Shown: in pieces, positions 46,593 to 54,833 of the stretch | Numbering within the stretch: the first letter of the stretch is position 1 | Layout: every line of letters starts with the position of its first letter | Assembly (NCBI RefSeq): GCF_002414845.1 | Contig: NZ_DIAX01000085.1 | Span: forward strand, 33,798 to 97,797 | Length of the DNA stretch: 64,000 nt | Reading direction: 5' to 3' | Source of the DNA: Gordonia sp. UBA5067 | GTDB taxonomy: Bacteria > Actinomycetota > Actinomycetes > Mycobacteriales > Mycobacteriaceae | Program-made: the position numbers and the translations under genes | The notes under the pieces: generated by a model | What the model saw: only the letters and a program-made list of their open reading frames with translations | The model's database searches: none | Told to the model about the DNA's origin: nothing

Positions 46593-48965
46593 CTACTGCT
46601 TGCCCATCGCGATGCGCAAGCGGTCTTCGGCACTGACGAGATGATCCTGGCTGTCGTCGCCGATATCGATCTGCACCCATTCGACCGCACCGGTGAACGC
46701 CGAGTCCTGCGGCCGGTAGTCCGGGGACGCCGACGATCCGGTGTCGCGGCCCACGTCGCAGGCCTCGTCGGCGGAGAACCCGACCGGCTGGGTCCGTTCG
46801 ACCCGGCCGGTGCCGATGGGCTTTCCGTCGCAGTAGAGCGTGATGCCGCCACCCCGGCCGAAACCCTCACCGTCATAGGCAAACTCCATCCGCACCTGGT
46901 GCCTGCCCGGCGGAAGGGTTTCGGCTGCGGTGGTCATGAAGTGGTCGATCCCGAAGAAGTTGTAGCAGTACTTCAGCTGCTGGTCGTGCACGTAGAGCAC
47001 CCAACCGCCAGCGACTCCGCCCTGGGTGGCGATGACCCCGCCGGCACCGTCGGGGGGCACGACGATCCCGGCGGTCACCGCGTGCGACTTGTTCTTCACC
47101 GAGATGACGCACCCCTCGGCGACCCGCATGCCCGAGAACAGCAGTTGGCTGGTCCCGGTGATCAACCGGGGGCGCCCGGACAGCTCTGGGATGAGCCGCT
47201 CGATCGTGCGGTCATCCATCGGCAGCACACCGTACTTCGCCGCCTCGATGAGCCAGAGACGCTGCAGCTGAGCCAGTTTCGCGGGCTCATGGGCGGCCAA
47301 GTCGTTGGCCTGCGTCCAGTCGTCGGGGGCGTAGAGCTCCCACACGTCGTCGTCGAAAGGCGCGGCGTCGAGGACCCATGGCGTGCGGTGCTTGGTCACC
47401 GCCGCCCACCCCTGGAAGTAGATGCCGCGGTTGCCCATGATCTCGAAATACTGGACGGCATGCGATTCGCCGGCATCGCCGTCGCGTAGCGTGCCCAGCA
47501 TGCTGACTCCCTCCAATGGCGCCTGGGTGGTGCCGTTGACGGACTGGGGAGCGGGAATCCCGGCCGCCTCCAGAATCGTCGGGACGATGTCGATCACATG
47601 GTGGAACTGACTGCGACTGCCGCCGGCATCGGGCAGTTCCGACGGCCAGTGCACAATGGTGCCGTTGCGGGTCCCACCCCAGTGCGAGGCGACCTGCTTG
47701 GTCCACTGGTAGGGCGTACACATGGCGTGCGCCCACCCGACCGCGTAGTGGTTGTAGGCCGCCGGCGTGCCGAGTTCGTCGATCTTGGCGATAAGGAATT
47801 CGGGCGTCTCAATCCCGGGCATGCCATTAAGGGTGGTCATCTCGTTGAAGCAGCCGACGGGCGTTCCCTCGGCGGAGGCACCGTTGTCGCCGATGAGGTA
47901 GAAGACCAAGGTGTCGCGCAGCGCCCCCAGATCGTCGAGGGCGTCGATGACCCGACCCACTTCATGATCGGTCTGCTCAAGAAACCCCGCATAGACCTCC
48001 ATCTGCCGGGCCAGCACCGGTTTGAGCTCCTCGGGCATCTCGTCCCACGCGGGAATCTCCGCGTGCCGCGCTGTCAGTTGGGCGCCGGCCGGGATCACCC
48101 CGAGGTCGAGCTGGCGGGCAAAGGTCCGCTGCCGCGCGACATCCCACCCGTCGTCGAACCTGCCGCGGTACTTGTCGGACCACTCGGTGGGCACGTGGTG
48201 CGGGGCGTGCGTCGCACCGGGGGCGAAATACATGAAGAACGGCTTGTCCGGGGTCAGTGCCTTCTGCTGGCGGACCCAGGTGATCGCCCGGTCGGCAAGG
48301 TCCGCGGTCAGGGTGTAGCCCTCCTCAGGGGTCGCCGGCGGCTCGATGGGCGAGGTTCCCTCGTACAGTCCCGGGTAGTACTGGTTGGCCTCCCCGCCGA
48401 CGAAGCCGTAAAAGTATTCGAACCCCGACCCGGTGGGCCACTGATGGAATGGGCCGACGGGCGATACCTCCCAGGTCGGGACCTCGTGACACTTGCCGAA
48501 CTGCGCCGTGGCATAGCCGTTGAGCTTCAGCGTCTCGGCGATCGGCGCCTTGTCCTTGGGTCGGATGCTGCTGTTGCCGGGCGCCGACGTCGCCATCTCG
48601 GTGATGCCGCCCATACCGACCGAGTGGTGGTTGCGCCCGGTCAGCATCGCCTGACGGGTCGGCGAGCACAGTGCGGTCGTGTGAAACCGGTTCAACTTCA
48701 GGCCGCCGTCGGCCAACCGCTGTGCCACCGGCATCTCACACGGCCCGCCGAAGACGCTCGACGCGCCGAAGCCGACGTCGTCGAGGAGCACGATCAGGAC
48801 GTTCGGCGCGCCGTCCGGCGGGCGCAGCGGTGCGATGGGCGGATAGACGGTGTCGGGATCCTTCGCGTCGTACGTGGTCAACCCCACCTGCGGCACGTCG
48901 GGGATCGGCAGGCGCTCGCGGGCCGGGCCGGCGCCCCGCCCCTTGGACTGCGTGTTCTCAACCAT
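46593..48965 (-). CDS. Arylsulfatase (formylglycine-dependent), Rv0663-like
   Basis: 790-residue type I sulfatase. The N-terminal calcium site LIVLLDDVGFGASSVFGG, the active-site CSPTRQAMLTGR (the Cys is converted to formylglycine), GKCHEV and the later DNGASAEGTP are typical. A C-terminal jelly-roll-like region of about 170 residues follows. It hydrolyses sulfate esters; the natural substrate is unknown. No signal peptide is visible, and no maturation enzyme gene is in the window. Its ATG overlaps the AraC-type gene stop by 8 bases, so the three genes 49806-50189, 48958-49833 and this one form an operon. Confidence 0.92.
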   Translation of the reverse strand: MVENTQSKGRGAGPARERLPIPDVPQVGLTTYDAKDPDTVYPPIAPLRPPDGAPNVLIVLLDDVGFGASSVFGGPCEMPVAQRLADGGLKLNRFHTTALCSPTRQAMLTGRNHHSVGMGGITEMATSAPGNSSIRPKDKAPIAETLKLNGYATAQFGKCHEVPTWEVSPVGPFHQWPTGSGFEYFYGFVGGEANQYYPGLYEGTSPIEPPATPEEGYTLTADLADRAITWVRQQKALTPDKPFFMYFAPGATHAPHHVPTEWSDKYRGRFDDGWDVARQRTFARQLDLGVIPAGAQLTARHAEIPAWDEMPEELKPVLARQMEVYAGFLEQTDHEVGRVIDALDDLGALRDTLVFYLIGDNGASAEGTPVGCFNEMTTLNGMPGIETPEFLIAKIDELGTPAAYNHYAVGWAHAMCTPYQWTKQVASHWGGTRNGTIVHWPSELPDAGGSRSQFHHVIDIVPTILEAAGIPAPQSVNGTTQAPLEGVSMLGTLRDGDAGESHAVQYFEIMGNRGIYFQGWAAVTKHRTPWVLDAAPFDDDVWELYAPDDWTQANDLAAHEPAKLAQLQRLWLIEAAKYGVLPMDDRTIERLIPELSGRPRLITGTSQLLFSGMRVAEGCVISVKNKSHAVTAGIVVPPDGAGGVIATQGGVAGGWVLYVHDQQLKYCYNFFGIDHFMTTAAETLPPGRHQVRMEFAYDGEGFGRGGGITLYCDGKPIGTGRVERTQPVGFSADEACDVGRDTGSSASPDYRPQDSAFTGAVEWVQIDIGDDSQDHLVSAEDRLRIAMGKQ

Positions 48966-49833
48966 GCCGCCTCCACCGTCGGGTCGTGGTCAATATAGGT
49001 CGGCTCCGGACATCGCGGGGGCAGAGTTCGTCAACGTCTATCCCGTATGCCGCGGCGCCGCTGAACTCGCTTGCCCGGACGGCGAGGAACTCTTTCGGCG
49101 GGTGCCCGGTAATCCTCGCGAACTCCCGCGTCAGGTGGGCTTGATCGGCGTAGCCGCAGTCGGCGGCAACGTCGGCGATCGCCCCGCCGGTTTCCAACTC
49201 CGCCCGGGCGTGATCGAATCGGGCCAGTCGCGCGGCCTGCTTGGGCCCGACTCCGTACTCGGCGGTGAAGACCCGCGTCAGATACCGGGCCGACCATCCC
49301 GAAAGCTCGACGAGCCGGGCAACGGTGATCTGTCCCCCGGCATGCTGGATCAGCCGCCACGCCCGCTCGGCGTCGGGATCAATCGCCCGCGCCCGCGCCA
49401 CACTGGTCGCCTCGTCGATGATCCGAGCCGCGACCGGCCCGCGCTCCTCATGCGGCACGGTACCGGTGGCGTCGTAGAGGCGGCGGGCCAAACCCGGGGC
49501 GACGTCGCCGAGTTCGATATTGGTGGTCCACAATTCTGCCGCGGGCAGCCCGAACAGCGCCCGCACCGCCGCCGGCGAGAGACTGGCCGCGACACCGATC
49601 TGGGTGCCGGTGTGGTGGATGATCACCGGCCGCAGGTGCATACCGCCGAGACAACACCGGAAGGTCCGCCGGCCGGACCGATCCGGTTCGCTGAGACTGA
49701 GCCCGCCATCGAGGTCGACGATCAGGGTCACCGTCGACGAGGGCAGGCCGAGATGGTCGCCCGGCGCCGCACCGATAATCCGGTACGGATTGATGGAGAT
49801 GCCGGTCAGCCCGCGTACGTGCCGAAGCTCCAC
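48958..49833 (-). CDS. AraC-family transcriptional regulator
   Basis: 291 residues with an N-terminal ligand-type domain (LPSSTVTLIVDLDGGLSLSE, MHLRPVIIHHTGTQIG) and a C-terminal double helix-turn-helix: ITVARLVELSGWSARYLTRVF followed by AIADVAADCGYADQAHLTREFARITGHPP. It lies between a VOC-domain gene and the sulfatase, overlapping both (28 and 8 bases), so it may regulate them. The first 28 bases overlap the preceding gene; a GTG at 49818 is an alternative start. Confidence 0.87.
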   Translation of the reverse strand: MELRHVRGLTGISINPYRIIGAAPGDHLGLPSSTVTLIVDLDGGLSLSEPDRSGRRTFRCCLGGMHLRPVIIHHTGTQIGVAASLSPAAVRALFGLPAAELWTTNIELGDVAPGLARRLYDATGTVPHEERGPVAARIIDEATSVARARAIDPDAERAWRLIQHAGGQITVARLVELSGWSARYLTRVFTAEYGVGPKQAARLARFDHARAELETGGAIADVAADCGYADQAHLTREFARITGHPPKEFLAVRASEFSGAAAYGIDVDELCPRDVRSRPILTTTRRWRRHG

Positions 49834-50189
49834 ACGTTTCCCTCCGCATCGGCGATGGAGAACCCTCTCGACCCATAGTCCTCCTCGGCCATGTCGCGCA
49901 CCAGGGTCGCACCGAGGTCGCGGGCGCGGACGTACACCGCGTCCGGGTCGGTGACGACGACGTAGATGTTGCCGGCGCCGGTGGCCGGTGGGCCAAAGTT
50001 GCCCGGCGAGTGGATCATGACCCGGCCGCCGTCGGGCCAGAGCATCTCCGAGTGCCGGACCTCGCCGTCACCGTCTCCTTCGACGAGGATGCCCTCCGCG
50101 AAGCCGAGGCGAGCCAGCCACGCACGGGCGGCGATGGGGTCGTCGTAGTTGATTCCGGGCCAGATGTTGCTGTCTTTTCTCTCATTCAT
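49806..50189 (-). CDS. VOC superfamily (glyoxalase/bleomycin-resistance-like) protein
   Basis: 127 residues with a single vicinal-oxygen-chelate fold: YDDPIAARAWLARLGFAEGI, HSEMLWPDGGRVMIH, GNIYVVVTDPDAVYVRARDLG and RGFSIADAEGNVWSFGTY. It is of the PhnB-like type and may bind metal or a small hydrophobic ligand. It is the first gene of the unit leading to the AraC regulator and sulfatase. The biological role is unknown. Confidence 0.82.
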   Translation of the reverse strand: MNERKDSNIWPGINYDDPIAARAWLARLGFAEGILVEGDGDGEVRHSEMLWPDGGRVMIHSPGNFGPPATGAGNIYVVVTDPDAVYVRARDLGATLVRDMAEEDYGSRGFSIADAEGNVWSFGTYAG

Positions 50190-50261
50190 GACTCCAGTGT
50201 GCGTCGATCGGCCGCCCGTCTCTTGTAGAAATCGGCAGCGTCGAGCACCCTCTTTGCGTAA

Positions 50262-50308
50262 CCCCCTAGGGGGATGTTAGGGTCGACACCGTCTAACCCC
50301 CCAGGGGG
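50262..50308. promoter_or_regulatory. Two tandem CsoR-type palindromes upstream of the MMPL gene
   Basis: CCCCCTAGGGGG (perfect 12-bp palindrome, 50262-50273) and CCCCCCAGGGGG (50297-50308) are 35 bases apart and each is flanked by A/T. The C-run/G-run pattern resembles operators of the CsoR/FrmR/CstR repressor family, which sense copper, formaldehyde or persulfide. The second box ends 19 bases before the MMPL ATG. No CsoR-family gene is in this window. Confidence 0.65.
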
Positions 50309-50327
50309 ATAACCATGAGAGGGCCCG

Positions 50328-52496
50328 ATGAGCGCCACTAACCTGCAACCGACTGACTCTTCGTCGGCCGCGGCCGACGAGCAGTACACTCACCCCGGCC
50401 CGCTCGGGCGCCTCGGCGTCTGGGTGATCTCGCACGGAAAGATCGTCGCTGCCGTGTGGGTGCTGCTCGTGATCGGCCTGGGCATCTTCGCGCCGGCCGT
50501 CGAGAAGAACCTGTCCGGCGCCGGCTGGCAGGCCGACGGTTCACAATCAGTTCAGGTCCGCGAGCTCGCCCAACAGCATTTCGGCGGGAACGCCTCATCG
50601 GCCATCCAGGTCGTCGTGCAGTCCGACGCTCCACTGACCAGCGGCGACGGACCCGCAGTCCTGGCCAAGGCAACCGACATGCTGCGCGGCGACCACCGGA
50701 TCGCCGAAATCGTCGCGCCGATGCCCGGCGCAACCCTGACGCCCGACGGGAAGACCGCAATCATCCTCGCCGGCGCCGGCGCCGACACCAACGAGATGGT
50801 CCGCGCCGCCACCGACCTGACGCCGCGACTACAGGCACTATCCACCGACACCGTCAAAGTCAATCCGACCGGGTCGTCGGTGCTGTGGTCAGACTTCAAC
50901 CACGCGAACCTGTCGGCCATGATGAAGTCGGAGATGATCTCGTGGCCGGTCACCCTGATCATCCTGGTCATCGCCTTCGGCGCACTCGTCGCCGCCGGCC
51001 TGCCGCTACTGTTGACCCTCGCCGGGCTGATCGCGTCGGCCGGAATCCTGGTTCTGGTCAACGAGATCGTGCCGGTGTCAATCTGGGCGATGAACTTTGC
51101 CATGATGTTCTCGCTCGCCCTGGGCATCGATTTCGCGCTATTCCTGGTCGTGCGCTTCCGGGCGGCACGGATGGGCCACCAGCTGCCCATGCCACAGGCG
51201 ATTGCCCAGACGATGGATACCGCGGGCAAGGCCGTGCTGCTGTCCGGTATCACCGTCCTGGTGTCGCTGTCCGCCGTGATGATCGTGCCATCGCCGTCGT
51301 TCCGGTCCATGGCCGGCGGCATCATGATCTCGGTCGTCTTCATCCTCGCCGCCACCCTGACGCTGCTCCCGCTGGTACTGGCCAAACTCGACGGCCGACT
51401 CAACAAGTTCGCGCTGCCGTGGGTCAAGGTCGCCGAACACCGCTCCCCCGTCTTCGAGCGCTGGGGCGAGCGCCTGTGGCGCCAGCCACTCCGCTGGGGC
51501 CTGGGGGCACTCGCGATTCTCATCGTGCTGGCCATCCCCGCCGTCGGCCTGACCACCGCCATGCCGTCGATCAAGGTGCTGCCCGCCGACGCCAGCGCCC
51601 GAGTCGGCTACGACGCGGTCCAGCAGGCCTTCGGCGCCGGCGCGCCGGGAACCCTACAGATCATCGTGCCCGCCGCGAACGCCCAGTCCACCGGTGACGC
51701 GCTGCGGAGCGACGCCGGAATAGCCGCCGTCATGCCGGCCCAGACGTCGACCGACGGCAGCAGCCTCGCGCTGATCCAGGCCGTGCCCCGCGTCGACCCG
51801 TCCGATCCGGCGCTCGGCGAAACCGTGCACCGACTGCGCACCACACTGCCCGACGGGGCGATGGTCGGCGGGGCCGCGGTGGAGAACCTCGACCTGAAGG
51901 CCGAGATCGACCGCACCACGCCCATCGTGATCGCCACCGTGATGATCTTGGGCTTCCTGCTACTGCTGTTCGCACTGCAAGCACCGCTGATCGCGCTGCT
52001 CGGCACGCTGGCCAGCCTGCTGTCGACGCTCGCCGCATTCGGCGTCGCCCGACTCATCTTCCAGGACGGCATGGGCGCTTCGTTCTTCGGCTTTGAGCCG
52101 CAGGGCTTCCTCAACGCGTGGGGGCCGGTGTTCTTCTTCGCGATGATCTTCGCGATCGCGATGGACTACACCGTCTTCCTCCTGGCCTCGGCCAAAGAAC
52201 ACTGGGAGAAGGACGGCACGGCGCACGCCGCGATGGTCGGCGCAGTCGCGCACTCCGGACGCGTCATCTTCGCCGCCGGCGGCGTGATGGTCGCGGTGTT
52301 CTTCACCTTCGCACTGTCTGGACCATTGCCCCCCAAGGAGATGGGCATCATCCTGGGTATTGCAGTGCTGCTCGACGCCTTCCTCATCCGCCTGATCCTG
52401 TTGCCGGTGCTGTTGCGTCTCACCGGACGCGCGGCCTGGTCCTGTCCCGCCTGGCTGCGCCGGATCCTCCCGACCATCACCTTCGCCCACGACTGA
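50328..52496 (+). CDS. MMPL/RND-family membrane transporter
   Basis: 722-residue exporter with the family layout: one N-terminal helix (VWVLLVIGLGIFAPAV), a large extracytoplasmic loop, helix cluster with FAMMFSLALGIDFALFLVVRFR, a second loop, and helix cluster with FFFAMIFAIAMDYTVFLLAS. Asp residues in both GID/AMD segments are the proton-relay positions. It likely exports lipid or hydrophobic compounds. ATG 50328 follows GAGAGGG. It leads an operon with the AhpD-like and zinc-ribbon-like genes under the CsoR-type boxes. Confidence 0.9.
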   Translation: MSATNLQPTDSSSAAADEQYTHPGPLGRLGVWVISHGKIVAAVWVLLVIGLGIFAPAVEKNLSGAGWQADGSQSVQVRELAQQHFGGNASSAIQVVVQSDAPLTSGDGPAVLAKATDMLRGDHRIAEIVAPMPGATLTPDGKTAIILAGAGADTNEMVRAATDLTPRLQALSTDTVKVNPTGSSVLWSDFNHANLSAMMKSEMISWPVTLIILVIAFGALVAAGLPLLLTLAGLIASAGILVLVNEIVPVSIWAMNFAMMFSLALGIDFALFLVVRFRAARMGHQLPMPQAIAQTMDTAGKAVLLSGITVLVSLSAVMIVPSPSFRSMAGGIMISVVFILAATLTLLPLVLAKLDGRLNKFALPWVKVAEHRSPVFERWGERLWRQPLRWGLGALAILIVLAIPAVGLTTAMPSIKVLPADASARVGYDAVQQAFGAGAPGTLQIIVPAANAQSTGDALRSDAGIAAVMPAQTSTDGSSLALIQAVPRVDPSDPALGETVHRLRTTLPDGAMVGGAAVENLDLKAEIDRTTPIVIATVMILGFLLLLFALQAPLIALLGTLASLLSTLAAFGVARLIFQDGMGASFFGFEPQGFLNAWGPVFFFAMIFAIAMDYTVFLLASAKEHWEKDGTAHAAMVGAVAHSGRVIFAAGGVMVAVFFTFALSGPLPPKEMGIILGIAVLLDAFLIRLILLPVLLRLTGRAAWSCPAWLRRILPTITFAHD

Positions 52497-52530
52497 CCAA
52501 CCCGAAACACCCCACCGAAAGGAAACCATC

Positions 52531-52911
52531 ATGACCACTCCCACCACCCCCACCGGCGCCGAAACCCTGCGCGCGCTCACCCCGCAGCACCGTGAGCTGC
52601 GCCAGGCGATCCCCGAGGTCTACAAGGGCTTCGCGGCCCTCTCCGGCGCGGCCTTCGCCGACGGCGCCATCGACCGCAAGACCAAGGAACTCATCGCCCT
52701 GGCCATCGGCGTCGTCGAGGGCTGCGACGGTTGTGTCGCCTCGCACGCACAGGCCGCCGCCCGCGCCGGCGCCACCGACCAGGAGGCCGCCGAGGCCATC
52801 GGCGTCACCTTCCTCATGCACGGCGGCCCAGCGACGATCCACGGCGCCCGCGCCTATGAAGTCTTCCGCGAGTTCAGCGCTGCCGCTGCCACCGGGCAGG
52901 GACCCAGCTGA
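52531..52911 (+). CDS. Carboxymuconolactone decarboxylase / AhpD-like protein
   Basis: 126 residues with the AhpD-type motif GCDGCVASHAQAA (CxxC and His), helix-rich throughout. The AhpD/CMD family includes alkylhydroperoxidase-type thiol redox proteins. AAGGAAA lies before the ATG. It is 34 bases after the MMPL gene, and its stop overlaps the next ATG (TGATG), so the three are co-transcribed. A thiol-redox role would fit a redox or persulfide-sensing regulator, but this is inference. Confidence 0.88.
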   Translation: MTTPTTPTGAETLRALTPQHRELRQAIPEVYKGFAALSGAAFADGAIDRKTKELIALAIGVVEGCDGCVASHAQAAARAGATDQEAAEAIGVTFLMHGGPATIHGARAYEVFREFSAAAATGQGPS

Positions 52912-53072
52912 TGTGCCACGCCGTTCGCTGCCGCACCTGCGGAAAGACCACCTGGTCTGGGTGCGGCAGCCACGTCGCGCAGGTGAAGGCCATGGTCCCC
53001 GCCGACCAATGGTGCCCCGGGCACGCTGACGCGAAGCCGGCTGGCCGCGGTCTCCTGCGCCGACGGCGCTAG
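52911..53072 (+). CDS. Small cysteine-rich zinc-ribbon-like protein
   Basis: 53 residues: MCHAVRCRTCGKTTWSGCGS, HVAQVKAMVPADQWCPGH, then a basic tail (GRGLLRRRR). The Cys-x2-Cys, Cys and Cys-x2-His spacing is that of a small metal-binding ribbon. Family members of the form CxxCGKxTWxGCGxH are widespread but I know of no defined function. The ATG overlaps the AhpD stop by one base. It was confirmed by codon reading; its shortness limits confidence. Confidence 0.75.
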   Translation: MCHAVRCRTCGKTTWSGCGSHVAQVKAMVPADQWCPGHADAKPAGRGLLRRRR

Positions 53073-53119
53073 GCCGGGCACTGCCCCGGCAAGTACCGCT
53101 GGCAGGTGATTGCTCCAAG

Positions 53120-53165
53120 CCCGCGTAAGCGGCTGGTCATGACCCGCGTAAGCGGCTGGTCATGA
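53120..53165 (+). repeat. Two perfect 23-bp tandem repeats
   Basis: CCCGCGTAAGCGGCTGGTCA plus TGA occurs at 53120-53142 and again at 53143-53165 with no mismatch. It lies in the short spacer between the zinc-ribbon-like gene and the stop of the convergent hydrolase. Confidence 0.9.
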
Positions 53166-53169
53166 ATGG

Positions 53170-54003
53170 TCAGCCGGCCAGGAAGGCAAGGACCTCGGGG
53201 ACGAACTCCTGGTGGTGCTGGAAGACGCCGCCGTGACCGGAGTTGGGGTAGACGATCAGTTTGGCGTCGGGGAGGCGTCGGGCCATGTCGGCGGAGTGTT
53301 CACTGGCGACCATCAGGTCGTGATCGCCGTTGGCGACCAGGATGGGGACCTTGATGGTCGCCAAGTCGTCGGGGGCGTGCAGCCCACCGGAGGTGATCGC
53401 ACGCAGTTGAGCAAGGCTCCCTTGCCGCGAGATGGGCCGGTCGAGGTCCTGAGTACGTTCGGCGAGGCGCGCGAAGTACTCCTGCGCTGCCCTCTTTCCC
53501 TCGGTATTGCGCGGGAAGAAGAGGAAGTGGCGCGGGTCCTTCCGGGTCGCAAGTGCCTTGACATACGCACCGCCCACGATGAACGGCATCTTCCAGATGC
53601 CACCGCCACCCCGTGGCCCGGTGCCGGCGAGCACCATCCGGCGTACCAGGTCGGGCGCTTGCAGCGCGATCATCTGCGCGACTGCTCCACCGAGCGAAAA
53701 GCCGACTAGGTCGACTTGCCCGTAACCGAGTGCCCTGATGAACGCGATCGCATCGGCGCCCATGTGTTCCAGGTCGTTGGGGACGCGGGAGCCGGTCGCA
53801 CCCACCCCACGGTTGTCGAAGGCGATCACGTGATGCTGCGCCGCGATGCCGTCGATGACCCGTGGGTCCCAGTCGTCCAGGACGGCGGTGAAGTGATGGA
53901 GGAAGACCACTGGCACACCGGAGGTGTCTCCGAGCTCGCGGTACGCGAACGGAGTGCCGTCGATCGCGATGGTCTTGGTCGGGGTGTCTCGCCAGGTCGT
54001 CAT
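53170..54003 (-). CDS. Alpha/beta-fold hydrolase, divergent from TetR module
   Basis: 277 residues from ATG 54003. Hydrolase motifs: VVFLHHFTAVLDDWDPR, FDNRGVGATGSRVP, nucleophile elbow VGFSLGGAVAQM, VANGDHDLMV (Asp) and NSGHGGVFQ (His). It is clearly similar to the hydrolase at 55819-56679 across the whole length, including the WDPR and RGVGA segments. Substrate is unknown. Its promoter region shares the palindromic operator at 54152-54179 with the TetR gene, so both directions are likely controlled together. The 215-base spacer 54004-54218 has no other gene I can support. Confidence 0.88.
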   Translation of the reverse strand: MTTWRDTPTKTIAIDGTPFAYRELGDTSGVPVVFLHHFTAVLDDWDPRVIDGIAAQHHVIAFDNRGVGATGSRVPNDLEHMGADAIAFIRALGYGQVDLVGFSLGGAVAQMIALQAPDLVRRMVLAGTGPRGGGGIWKMPFIVGGAYVKALATRKDPRHFLFFPRNTEGKRAAQEYFARLAERTQDLDRPISRQGSLAQLRAITSGGLHAPDDLATIKVPILVANGDHDLMVASEHSADMARRLPDAKLIVYPNSGHGGVFQHHQEFVPEVLAFLAG

Positions 54004-54151
54004 GGCAGTTTCTTTCGTTGGTGGGGGATCAGGAATTGGGGATCGTGCCTCCATCAGGCTGGACTGTCGTCCGGTTGGGCAGTCGCACACCGCGGGAGGT
54101 CGAGCGGGTCGCTGAGTGGGGGCATCGGGGGTTCCTTTGGTCACAGATTGA

Positions 54152-54179
54152 ATTATGGTCGTAATAGTACGATCATAAT
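54152..54179. promoter_or_regulatory. Palindromic operator between the divergent hydrolase and tetR
   Basis: ATTATGGTCGTA, a 4-base spacer and TACGATCATAAT form a 12-bp inverted repeat with one mismatch. The AT-rich sequence stands out against the GC-rich surroundings. Its place between a tetR gene and a divergent target fits an autoregulated TetR operator. Confidence 0.8.
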
Positions 54180-54218
54180 GCTATGCTGCACAAGTACGCC
54201 AACGAAAGGGATCTGCTC

Positions 54219-54833
54219 ATGGCCAGATACGCGCCGGAGCGCAAGGACGCGACGCGACGCCGAATGATCGAAACCGCCGGGGTTCGATTCAAGCGCGACG
54301 GCTTTGACGGGGCGGGCATCTCCGCGCTGGTAGCCGACGCGGGGCTGACCAACGGCGCCTTCTACGGGCACTTCGCATCGAAGGATGAGCTGATCGCCAC
54401 CGTCGTCTCCGAGCAGCTCGCCGTTCAGGTCGCGCGGGTCGAAGCCCTGCCACCCGGCCTCGCCTCGGTGGAGACCTTCGTCCGCGAATACCTCTCCCCA
54501 GAGCACCGCGACGACCCCGGAAACGGCTGCCCCTCGGCAGCTTTGCTCGACGAGATCACCCGCCAAGACCATTCGGCCCGGCAGGCCTACACCGACGGTG
54601 CACGGGCGCTCATCGACGCGATCGCGCGGCACCTCACTGTCGGTGATGATGTGGACGCCCGGGACCGCGCGATCGGGCTCTTCACACTCCTGGTCTCGTC
54701 GCTCCAACTCGCCCGTGCCGTCACCGATCCGGAGCTGTCCGATCAGATCCTCTCTTCCGCGTACCAGAACGCGACGCGGATCGTCGACATCACCACCCCC
54801 AAGTCCATCAAGCGCACGCAGGAGACCAAATGA
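54219..54833 (+). CDS. TetR/AcrR-family transcriptional repressor
   Basis: 204 residues from ATG 54219, which has AAAGGGA upstream (an ATG at 54183 is the alternative). The N-terminal helix-turn-helix is DATRRRMIETAGVRFKRDGF, then ALVADAGLTNGAFYGHFASKDEL; the C-terminal part (GCPSAALLDEITRQD) is typical of the TetR ligand domain. It overlaps the following reductase by four bases (ATGA). With the operator at 54152-54179 it is expected to control itself, the reductase, the hydrolase downstream and the divergent hydrolase. Confidence 0.9.
   Translation: MARYAPERKDATRRRMIETAGVRFKRDGFDGAGISALVADAGLTNGAFYGHFASKDELIATVVSEQLAVQVARVEALPPGLASVETFVREYLSPEHRDDPGNGCPSAALLDEITRQDHSARQAYTDGARALIDAIARHLTVGDDVDARDRAIGLFTLLVSSLQLARAVTDPELSDQILSSAYQNATRIVDITTPKSIKRTQETK

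Noticed and set aside
50314-50327. Upstream ATG (50314) as start of the MMPL gene
   Set aside because: It is in a different frame from the transporter and gives no protein; ATG 50328 has the ribosome site GAGAGGG and starts the conserved frame.
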